Assembly (NCBI GenBank): GCA_013423325.1
Contig: BLJB01000201.1
Location: 210,930-274,929 of the forward strand
Direction of reading: 5' to 3'
Origin: Usnea hakonensis
Taxonomy: Eukaryota; Ascomycota; Lecanoromycetes; Lecanorales; Parmeliaceae
Length of the DNA stretch: 64,000 nt
Position numbers and translations under genes: made by a program. The notes under the pieces are model-generated. The model was not told the origin of the DNA. It ran no database searches and was given only the letters and a program-made list of their open reading frames with translations. Positions 56,019-64,000 of this stretch are shown here, one piece after another. Numbering within the stretch: position 1 is the first letter of the stretch; each line of letters opens with the position of its first letter.

Positions 56019-57387
56019 TATGAATGGTAAAATATGGTGAGGTAACCAAACTCTCACGACGAATATAGGTGTCGTTAGGGACGAGAGACTGATGCTGTAC
56101 TGTACAGACACAGGAAAGAGAAGAAGGAGAGACGTCACGGTCTACCACACTCGGCTAATGTCTGTATGCGACGCTTGGAGGATAATGATGCGCCAACGAA
56201 GCCGTCGTAGTCACTACGCCGGCCAAAATACATCTGCAATAACCTCGAGAATCGTTTTCTGCAGATTGCTCAGGACAGTCAGGCTGTCGATATTTCATGT
56301 CGGCCATGAAGAGGCGTAGTGTCAGCTCCGCCGACATCGCCATATTTAGAGCCAGCTTATTCAATCTAGTGCGTAAGCAGGAGACCATTGTGGTTGCTGA
56401 CCGGGTTGGTGCGAAAGATCACAAGAGGAAAACTGGAAATCTGCATCATGATCTACGACTGTGCCTCCGGGGCTACTTCGAAGGTGGCAGTTGTATGTTA
56501 CCTTATGCGTGAAAGGGAGACCGTCACCAAGTTGGCGCCAAAGACTTTGGCACACAATAATCATGGTTTCGACTCTTCGACCAATGTGCGCACTGCATTT
56601 GTCCGAAGGATGCAAACGAATCTCAAAAGATACAGCTGACAAACACTAACCTACATTAGTCTCTCGCACCGAATCCTTCTCAGCTTTAAACTTTATGCTA
56701 GCTATGGTCACAGCTTCTAAGTACGGATGGCCCTTAACAGCACCAATCCCAGCCACGATGCTGTGGTAAACTCACAAGCAGCAGGTTGAGAGATTCTGGT
56801 GCCGAGAACCGTTCGGGTTGTAATCATTTTAATCTCAGACACGCTCTCACACAACCTGATTTACGTACGTCAGGATCGATGACTTTGACAGCAGCGAGAC
56901 TTACAACCTAGAGATGATTCTTCGACATTGGTCATACGCGTAATGGATCTGGACTAGGTAGGCAGGGCGAGAAGCCTTGAGCCCTAGGTATGTTGTATGG
57001 GTGCAAGCATCCAAGCGTACGCCATCGGGGCGCATTGAGACGGAGTGACTTAAGCTCAGGCTAACGTGGTCCCGGGGGCTTCGATACTTAGATCAGGAGC
57101 TAATGTTGTAGGCTGTAAATTAAGAGCCCTACCTTAGTTGGCTATCGGGCACACTTACGCAATTCAGTAAATGACCGACGCACACCTATGGATGGGGGGT
57201 TATGATTCGGTCCATGGTTTTGAAGGCAAGAAATAGCTTTTTGACAATATTGGTGGCGAGATGCTAGCCAAGTACTGCGTTTCGATTGTGAAGGTGACGA
57301 GGTCAGGTAGAATAGGTAAAGGCCTTGGAAACCTCTCAGCAAATTTTTGCGATGGAGTTAACAATACGCTGGGCGCCAACCTCAGCT
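56019..57387. other. Intergenic, 1.4 kb
   Basis: Lies between the receptor start and the methyltransferase 3' end. Short frames on both strands only. No repeat or RNA gene recognised. Confidence 0.5.
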
Positions 57388-58981
57388 TCATTTCATCGGA
57401 CCAGCAGGAACGGCCTCAATGATGCTCTCAGTATCCCCGTCCCCAGTCCAGATCCCTTTGATCTCTAATCCGACACTCCCAAGTAGCTCCTTCCACTGCT
57501 CTTCCGTCCTTTCCATCCCAGCACATATGGACATCATGTTGAAATCGGAATGCGGCGCAAATTGGCCACAGCCTCGGACCGGTACGACGAGTTCGTTAAG
57601 GAGTAGTCTGGACACGCCGGGCGTCATGGCAGAGCTGATTTGTTGAAGGACGAGGCGCGCAAGAGGGTCAGGCCAGTCGTGCAGTACGTTGCGTAGGTAG
57701 TAGATATGTGCACCTAACACAGAGATATTTAGGCGGTTGCTTTTGAAAGAGACGATTAGAATGTGGCAGGAACTCGTGAAATGTGTTCAAAATCAGAAAT
57801 CTCGCTATAAAAAGCAAAAAAAAAGGGTTGAAAAATTGTGTACCTGTGACAGGCTGTGGCGTGAAGAAGTCGTGCACGGTCGCCTCCATTCCTGGATCTG
57901 GTGAGACGTGCTCAATAGTCTGTGGCAGCTCCTGGAGAATCATTCGTCCTTTCAGTGCTGGAAATCTCTTCCGCAGTTCCAGAATCTCACTCCCAAGGGC
58001 TCCACCGACGTCAACGAAAAGTACGTCATGGTCGCTGTCACGAGCTTCGGCTGGCAGCTTCTCGAAAAATGGGTAGAAATCGAGCCAGTAAGCTCGTCCC
58101 TCGCGTTGGGCAGACATAAAGATGTTGAAGTCGTTGAAGATTTTAGGATTTTTCGCTAGAAATTCGAACCCGTGATAGTCAATGTTTAAGCCGGCTTGAA
58201 GCCCGGTGTGGAGGTTGTCTATTGGATTCTGGTAATGTGATTTGGCCAGAGTAGCTGGAAGATTGGCCCAAGAGGGCACAAGCAAGTCTATGCTGCAAAA
58301 AGTTGCGTCAAGTAAAGGATTACGAAAGGATTCAACAGGAGGGACATACAAGAATCCTGCGCCCGAGATACCTTTCGGTGTGGCGAATGCCCTTGAAATC
58401 TTTGTTGGGGCATACATTTCATGGCCCGCCTCTGCAATGGCGTCAATGCTAGCTAGACATCTGAGGATACGGCCTAGCAGCGTTGCGTCTGCTCCAGTCG
58501 CGTCTGCCAGCTGTTGAATACTCTTTGGTTCTTGGCTATCAGTCAAGATCTTGAACAAACCAAGATCAACGGCAAGGCGGATGGCAACCAAGTCTACAGG
58601 CTGGTCGAAGCTGTAGCATCAGTAACATAAAAGCATGTGGAATTGATTCGTGAGACCAAGTGGATGATTGTGTGAAAGAGGCCTTACAGCGTACACAATC
58701 CGGTCAACAATATCCCCCGGACTCTCCAAAGCGACATTCAGCTTGTTCAAGTTCCTTCGTAGCTCCCTTGCATCATTGGGACTTAAAGCGTCCTGTATTG
58801 CTTCAGGAGAAACTTTACTCAACGTCTCAATTTGACGGGAAATGATCGAAAAATCGACATCCATAGCTGGAGAAAGCTTGGCAGACGGTTTTAGTCTGCG
58901 GGAGGAAGACCATGACTTGATTGAAGTCAGTGTCTCTTTAAGCCAACAGATCTCGGAGCTAGAATGTGGTGCGGTTGACAC
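57388..58981 (-). CDS. Class I SAM-dependent O-methyltransferase (polyketide/sterigmatocystin-type)
   Basis: Exons 58981-58695, 58610-57844 and 57713-57388 (introns 84 and 130 nt) sum to 1380 nt, 459 aa. The N-terminal winged-helix dimerisation domain ends near AIRLAVDLGLFKIL and LADATGADATLLGRILRCLA. The SAM site is VDVGGALGSE (about residue 297), followed by LQELPQTIEHV and VHDFFTPQPVTGA. The catalytic histidine lies in LRNVLHDWPD (about residue 363), and NELVVP and the C-terminal GLEIKGIW are conserved. Fungal homologs methylate hydroxyls of aromatic secondary metabolites, but no polyketide synthase or other cluster gene is visible here, so it may act alone. The first donor (GT|GTACGC) was set by frame; a nearby GTAAGG would break the frame. 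Confidence 0.88.
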
Positions 58982-59818
58982 TATAAACTAGAGCCTCAGC
59001 TTGCAGGGTTACATCGGTGATAGTAAGACATGGCTGACTCATGCCCAAATAGACCACATAAGCACTAGCTTCAATCTGCATTTGACCGTCGTTCATGTTG
59101 TACAAAGGTATCTTTTATGTAAGACACTGTAAGAAAGCTAGCCAGAGGCCTTATTAAGCTCCGCTATCGCCGATTTAAGCCATGCATGACACATTCCCCT
59201 GAACTGGCCGAACTTAGAGCCGAAATAGGGAACAGATCCCGCCATATTACCACAATGGCGGAGCCTTAAACGTTTCTTCTTTTTGCACATAATCATGCTT
59301 CCCATTAAGTGCCATCCAAGTATTATGTTTGATGTTGAAAATGGCTTTATTCGAGCATACCTTCGATAGCTGCAAGAGCACAGACCAAGGAAGAGATGAT
59401 AGCTCGAACGGAGAAATGCGACTGCTAGAAGGGGGGGGGGAAGGCTTCAACAAGTCCATCAGATCTGTGTTTCTCATCCTGTCCTCGTGGATAAATTTAG
59501 GCGGAGAAGAAACTGCAGCGAGATTGGAGATCCATTTCTTTGTGAAGCATCTGAAGTGCCTGCAATGAATGATGAGCGTTATGAATACGAGAGTATGAAG
59601 GAAGAATTACAGAATCTGTGCAGTACGATCATGATTGAAATTTCATAAGAGCAAAAGAGAAGATACAAATGTAAAGAGAAGATACAGAAGTGGGTATGGT
59701 CGAGAAACCAGCGACCGTACAGAATGCATGAAACGCAAGAAAACATCAACATGCATGAGACATACTGGCAAGAACCCAACACAGCAATAAATCATCTCCC
59801 GATACCTATCCATCCACA
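58982..59818. other. Intergenic, 840 bp
   Basis: Holds the promoter of the methyltransferase and the 3' flank of the small secreted protein. A run of nine G residues lies at about 59432-59440. No gene supported. Confidence 0.5.
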
Positions 59819-60109
59819 TCAACCTAAAGCATTATCCTCGCCATCCTCTTGCGCCTGCAGCTCATTCTGCATCCCCTGCGCGGCATAACATTGCTCATTA
59901 TTCATGCTGGAATCACAGACCGGGTTACTCTTGTAATATTGTTCGTCCCATTGCTCGCTGCAGGCCGCCGACCATGAGAGGGAGTTGGTGTTGAAGTCGC
60001 AGCCGGGTACGGGTGTGGGAACAAAGGAAGCGACGGGAGCGGCGGGAGCGGCGAGGGCGAAGGGGAGGAGGAGGAGGGGGAGGAGGGTGGTGAGGGTTTG
60101 GGGGTGCAT
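59819..60109 (-). CDS. 96-residue small secreted cysteine-containing protein
   Basis: Single exon. The N-terminus has a strong signal peptide (MHPQTLTTLLPLLLLPFALA) with an APAAP cleavage region, then a short Pro-rich spacer and a Cys-containing body with CDFN, CSEQWDEQYY, VCDSSM and QCYAAQG. The tail is acidic. Four Cys in the mature part could form two disulfides. The leader region upstream (60110-60200) is strikingly G-rich on the plus strand, that is C/A-rich in the transcript. Conserved small proteins of this shape are frequent in Helotiales and related secretomes; no function assigned. Effector candidate. Confidence 0.75.
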   Translation of the reverse strand: MHPQTLTTLLPLLLLPFALAAPAAPVASFVPTPVPGCDFNTNSLSWSAACSEQWDEQYYKSNPVCDSSMNNEQCYAAQGMQNELQAQEDGEDNALG

Positions 60110-61336
60110 TTTTGGGGGGTGGGGAGGGGGGTGGTGGTGGTGTAGTTTTGGGGGCTTTGGGGTTGGTTTGAGGTTTTTTGTGTTTGTGGAGATTTTTATG
60201 AGGAGCAGAGTTGGTTGTTGGGTGAAGAGCGGTATTTATGGCGAGTCGTGCGAGTCTTTGTGTGGTTGTGTCATCTGCGAAACCTAGACCACAACTTTGT
60301 TATCAAAGGTACTTCTTTTCCCCATTGTCTTCTAAATGTTCCGTCTCCAATGGAGATCGTATTGTTTCATAATGCGTGAGTGACAGCGCTCTCAATATAT
60401 CAAAGGCTGGAAACTGTTGTATTAGAACCGAAGCACACCCACCGAACGAGTCCCAGTCCTTACGATTTCAAGCTGCATAAGAGTGTTAATGGATAGGAGC
60501 GTTTCAGACCAAGACACTTTTTATTTTAAGAATTGGATGTGGCTGGCAGAACAAAGAAAGGTTTTTCTTGGATGCCATGAACAATAGTCTTAGAACAATT
60601 GTCCGGTTTCCACTGTCAATCATCTCAAATGAAAAGGGCAGGTTCTGCAAATGCGAATTAGGCTACTACCTTTCCCCTCCCCCTTCTCCTCATTCAAAAG
60701 CCCGTTTCTCCGACCTGGCTCTGTCTCATACATACGCTTCCGACATATTTACCCTAGCAACTTCTTTTTTCCTTTCTGGGAAGTCTGTATATGCCCTGCC
60801 ACATAGGGATCCCATCCCCAAAGTATCTCTATCTTCAAAGGGTTGCATACAAATCATCTGTATTCTATTCTTGCATGCCAACTTTAGGGCTGCCCCGTAG
60901 TGTGCATACAGGAAAATTTATTCCTAGAACATAACGGGTAAATATTTTTTGTGGTACTATTCGTAAGCACCTGATTCGATTTCGTCACCTAAGGTATGAA
61001 CAGCAAGCCTGACGTACACTTTGAGGCGAAGTCCGTTTAAGATGGATGGCTCCATCGATCACTAATATCGACTCCTTTGTGGGGAGGAATATCAAGTACC
61101 TCCGTATCTTTCAATTGTGTTTGTCAACTGCCCCACTCGCACGCCATTCCGAGCAAAGTTACACCATTGGAACATTACCAATCGAAATTATAAATCAAAA
61201 GCATACGAGGTGCACAGAGTAGATGCAGGCTCTATACACAGCGTATATAAGAGCGAGCTACGACCGCTGCTTCCATAGAAACATTACAGTAGCCTTGACA
61301 ACAATCTGATTAGTCTTACACAATTAGTCAAAACAA
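60110..61336. other. Intergenic, 1.2 kb, ending in a promoter-like segment
   Basis: No gene supported in 60.3-61.2 kb. A GTATATAAGAG TATA-type element at 61243-61253 is followed about 85 bp later by the leader ACAATTAGTCAAAACA and an ATG at 61337. This looks like a genuine RNA polymerase II promoter with nothing intact behind it. Confidence 0.5.
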
Positions 61337-61417
61337 TGGCATCTACAACCGCCGCCGCGGCAGCCACAGCGCCCCATCTCCTAAGCAGCAACAACAGCAG
61401 TGTTCCCAACGGTTGAA
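61337..61417 (+). pseudogene. 5' stub of a gene apparently cut off by an inserted element
   Basis: ATG 61337 has an excellent leader and opens an Ala/Thr/Ser-rich frame (ASTTAAAAATAPHLLSSNNS). After 26 codons it runs into TGA exactly where the AACGGTTGAACCGTT palindromic sequence starts. The natural reading is that a transposable element inserted in or just after the first codons of a real gene. Alternatively this is a short upstream ORF or a 5' exon whose donor I cannot see. Confidence 0.35.
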
Positions 61418-61531
61418 CCGTTGGTTCAAAATGCCTGAACTGGTTCAAATAAGGCTATATACACGGTTCGTAGTCGGTTGAAAAGTACAAACCGTTGAAC
61501 CAGTAGTTAAACGGTTTAACTGCTGGTTCAA
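61406..61531. repeat. Palindromic AACCGTTGAACC repeat block at the edge of the transposon nest
   Basis: The block contains AACGGTTGAACCGTTGGTTCAA at its left and a 37-bp near-perfect palindrome at 61495-61531 (arms TTGAACCAGTAGTTAAAC / GTTTAACTGCTGGTTCAA, one mismatch). Related words (CTGGTTCAAAT, CGGTTGAAAAG) lie between. It has the look of a subterminal repeat region of a transposable element, and base composition changes to very A+T-rich about 150 bp later. Confidence 0.7.
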
Positions 61532-62583
61532 GCCTAAAAATCGTAGTATATTAAAAATATTTGCGCTAAGTCTCTTCGCGTTAGCGTCTTAGAAAGGCGC
61601 TAACCTAAAGAGGTTTAGCGCTAATAAATCTCGAGGAAATCTGTTGGTTATTATGACGAGATTTTGGTGGAAATAATTGCTTTTACTATTTGGTAGCTTA
61701 GGGCTAGGGCTACTCCTCTACGCTAGTCCTATTTAGGAAGAATAAGGCTTAAAATAATAATTATAAAAAGATATAAAGAAATATCTATATAGATAAATAT
61801 AGGCTAGTTATATAGATCTTTATAAAATACTACCCCTTTTATAATTATTAATAGTAGGCTAGTATATATATTCTATAATTAGATCTCTAGACTTTTTCCT
61901 AGTAGTTATAGCTCTATTTTAACTATAAGCTAATTATTAAATTATAGATCTATTCTAATACTCCCTCTTTATTTATCTTATAAAAAGATAGAGATAATAA
62001 GCGTTAATAATAATATTAATAGATATATTATAGTAGTATTTTCTAATTTATCTTCTAACTTTTTTTAATATAGATTATAATTTATATTTATATAAATAAT
62101 TATATATCCCTAGTAGTTATCTATCTCTTTTAAATAATTTCGTAATTAATAGCTTTATAAGAATATCTACTACTATATTATTAATTAGAATATACTAAAT
62201 AGAGACGTCTTTATTATCTACTAATTAATAAATATAGTAGTATTTAATATTAATATATTTAGTTCTAGAGTAGTATTTAAGATTTATAGTTAGAGTATTA
62301 CTCCCCTTATTATTACTAAATAAGATAATAGAATTATTATTAGTAGATATAAATTAAAGGCCTTTTATTTAATTAGTAGTCTATACTACTATCTTTCTAG
62401 CCTTAGTTAGAGAGATATACTTAATCTTAATAGTAGATATAATTATATCTTTTTACTTATAGCTATACTATATATATATAGCCTAATTATATAATAATAA
62501 GAATTTATAAGTTAATTTTTAATTCTTCTTATTATTACTATATACTAAATTAATATATTCTATTAGATTCCTAGTAGATTAGT

Positions 62584-62704
62584 AATATTGTCGCGGAAAG
62601 AGGTGGTAGTACCCTAAACCGCTTGGCCAGTGGCCCAAAAAGAGCCCCGGACCCCGCTAAGGCAGGGGTCCTCCACTAACACACTACTTGTTCGTGACAA
62701 ATAT
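62584..62704. mobile_element. Solo LTR, 111 bp, flanked by 5-bp duplication AATAT
   Basis: A GC-rich block from 62589 to 62699 begins TGTCGCGGAA and ends TTCGTGACA, so it has TG...CA ends and short inverted termini (TGTC/GACA). It is bounded on both sides by AATAT (62584-62588 and 62700-62704), a 5-bp target-site duplication. It carries no coding capacity. Its lack of RIP-like decay inside decayed copia DNA shows that it arrived later. Confidence 0.8.
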
Positions 62705-62982
62705 AATCTATAATATATAGTTCTATATATATATCTAAGTACTTAGTTAAGGGTATTTATATAATAAATAGTAGAATTAGTATAGAATTAGCTAAATTTA
62801 CTAATAGCGAATATTAAATCTAATTAAATATATATTATAAGATATATAAGGCTTTTAATTTACTTCTAGTAATTCTATTAATATATTTATATTTTATTTA
62901 ACTATAAGAGCTCGAGGGAGATATATCTATTAATAGAAGTACTTACTAGAATAGCTTAATCTATATTATAATCTTATAGGTG

Positions 62983-63103
62983 TGTCAGGGCGGTCACTAA
63001 CCACTGTACCAAAGGCCCGAAAAAATGGGTCATGGGAAGAGGGTGCCGCACTTCATGGAAGGCGCACCCTATTATGGGCTATAATGCACCCTAAGGGCTG
63101 ACA
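62983..63103. repeat. Left LTR of the miniature element
   Basis: 121 bp, TGTCAG...CTGACA. Contains the GGTGCCGCACTTCATGG segment that holds the only difference from the right copy. Confidence 0.9.
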
Positions 63104-63437
63104 CTATCCCCCCCTCTAGGGCGACGTCCCCGGCGCCCAAGCGTCAGCAACCCCCAAGAACCCCCCCCGAAAGGCGGCAATTCTGGTGTCCTAACCTCGG
63201 CACGTCGCAAGACGACCCCCAAGGGTTTGATCCCCGGAGTCAACCCCGCGCAGATCACATCAAACACCTCCTGACCCGGGGCTAACCCGTCCAGAATTGT
63301 GAGTGATCGCAGCCCGGATCGAACTCGGAGCCCTGGATCGGTGCTTCACCCTCGTGTGGTTAGCGTACCCTAACGAAGTTGTGCAGCCCGGACGTAGTCC
63401 CACCCGAACTGGGCCCGGACCGAAAGTGCGGCACTAT

Positions 63438-63558
63438 TGTCAGGGCGGTCACTAACCACTGTACCAAAGGCCCGAAAAAATGGGTCATGGGAAGAGGGTG
63501 CCGCACTTCATGAAAGGCGCACCCTATTATGGGCTATAATGCACCCTAAGGGCTGACA
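63438..63558. repeat. Right LTR of the miniature element
   Basis: 121 bp, 120 of 121 positions identical to the left copy; the single change is G to A, the direction expected from RIP or cytosine deamination. Confidence 0.9.
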
Positions 63559-63600
63559 AAAGTATATAAATTTATATTTCTTTAAATCTTAATACTAAGG

Positions 63601-64000
63601 TTCTAATTAGAGATAGTCTTCTAAAAAATAAGTACTCTAATTATTATCTATGGATGGATGGAATTCATACTCGTGTCTATCTAACTATGTGAAAGATAAT
63701 TACGGGAAGCTCTGTGGCAATGTTGTAGAGGAAACCTTTGCTTGCGCCAGGGTAAAAACCTCCACACGTTTCTTCTGTTATGGTGTCCTGCAAATATCGA
63801 GTTCTGCATACCACCTTCGACAACTTCCACGGATTGTATGTACACGCTAGGTTGCAATACGCTTTGGTATCCTTTCTGAAAAAAGAAACAACTTGACTAT
63901 TAGTGAGAATATAAGCCATCCGAATGACGCCCGCGTACCCGTAGGGTGGTTAGCATTCCTCGCAGAGTATTTATCCACGAGTTCGGTTACTGGCCCCTAT
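63601..64000. other. Right edge of window, no supported gene
   Basis: Base composition returns to normal at about 63650. Overlapping frames of 66 codons (plus, 63650-63850) and 80 codons (minus, 63677-63919) are antisense to each other and neither shows a recognisable motif. The stretch could be an end of the older element or flanking unique DNA. Confidence 0.4.

Larger units (their letters stand above)
62983..63558. mobile_element. Miniature LTR element (TRIM-like), 576 bp, complete with two LTRs
   Basis: Two direct 121-bp repeats, 62983-63103 and 63438-63558, both start TGTCAGGGCGG and end GGGCTGACA, giving 6-bp inverted termini. They differ at one base only (CATGG versus CATGA near their middle). 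The 334-bp interior has no open frame, is GC-rich with C-runs, and does not show an obvious primer-binding site or polypurine tract. Size, two near-identical LTRs and no coding make it a terminal-repeat retrotransposon in miniature. Flanking 5-mers (AGGTG, AAAGT) do not match, so the target duplication is not confirmed. Confidence 0.8.
61560..63600 (-). mobile_element. RIP-degraded Ty1/copia retrotransposon remnant (interrupted by two later insertions)
   Basis: The host sequence of this interval is almost entirely A, T and TA-containing words, as left by repeat-induced point mutation. The minus strand still shows the RNase H region of a copia polyprotein. At about 62520-62390 is IISTIKIKYISLTKARKIV, matching the ALSTTEAEYIAL..A block. 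At about 62370-62150 are FSNNKGSNTL (DNQGA..L), YYSRTKYINIKYYYI (FH.RTKHIDI.YHFIR), a stop, and NNIVVDIL (T..MVADILTK). Stops are frequent. The element reads right to left; both long terminal repeats are unrecognisable. It is split at 62589-62699 and 62983-63558 by GC-richer younger insertions. Confidence 0.8.

Noticed and set aside
60568..60900. 110-codon plus-strand ORF
   Set aside because: Composition is mixed Pro/Ser/Phe from CT-rich DNA; no motif or signal peptide.
63306..63366. tRNA-like sequence inside the miniature LTR element
   Set aside because: Only a box-B-like GTTCGATCC is present on the minus strand; no matching box A or cloverleaf could be drawn.
63650..63919. Overlapping ORFs at the right edge
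   Set aside because: Mutually antisense, short, and without motifs.
1..64000. CRISPR arrays, rRNA operons, biosynthetic gene cluster
   Set aside because: No spaced direct repeats of CRISPR type, no rRNA-like block, and the lone O-methyltransferase has no synthase or tailoring partners in the window.

Overview
The window is nuclear DNA of a filamentous ascomycete (Pezizomycotina). Coding genes are split by short GT-AG introns, mostly 48-95 nt, often with a CTNAC or TACTAAC branch site close to the acceptor. The gene content fits: a HET-domain protein, a fungal STAND-type N-terminal domain, a Pth11-type rhodopsin-fold receptor, RIC8, IKS1 and small secreted proteins. A Ty1/copia relic at the right end has been driven to extreme A+T, as expected of repeat-induced point mutation (RIP). 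A Leotiomycete is plausible, but the sequence alone does not fix the class. No bacterial-type operon, CRISPR array, rRNA or convincing tRNA was seen.

Left part (1-17 kb): the N-terminus of a probable RIF1 (minus, runs off the left edge) stands opposite RIC8. Next come a secreted protein of unknown function, the IKS1 kinase, a gene with one in-frame stop, two decayed metabolic genes (MDR oxidoreductase, alpha/beta hydrolase), a MARVEL-type membrane protein, a STAND-N/TPR/ankyrin protein without an NTPase, and a sugar/quinate-type MFS transporter.

Middle (17-46 kb): a LITAF zinc-ribbon protein with a polyglutamine N-terminus, a frameshifted DUF6536-type membrane-protein pseudogene, a large single-exon HET protein with a C-terminal membrane hairpin, and a secreted feruloyl-esterase-like enzyme. 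These are followed by two same-strand F-box paralogs, the prenyltransferase alpha subunit RAM2, a four-exon small secreted protein and a KP4-like secreted protein. A divergent pair ends the block: a C2H2 regulator (one nonsense codon) and a DUF7580-type protein.

Right part (46-64 kb) is gene-poor. It holds a decayed ubiquitin-protease fragment, a 95-residue Cys-cluster protein hidden in three small exons, a six-exon Pth11-type receptor, a class I O-methyltransferase and a 96-residue secreted protein. The last 2.5 kb is a nest of elements: an RIP-degraded copia element interrupted by a 111-bp solo LTR (5-bp target duplication AATAT) and by a complete 576-bp miniature LTR element whose 121-bp LTRs differ at one base.

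The core genes (RIC8, IKS1, RAM2, RIF1) are cellular housekeeping. Between them lie accessory genes typical of non-self recognition (HET, STAND-N/ANK, DUF7580) and of the secretome. At least five loci are visibly broken, so this is a region of active gene turnover. Exon coordinates were derived by hand from reading-frame continuity and splice motifs; every multi-exon model given with full coordinates sums to a multiple of three.
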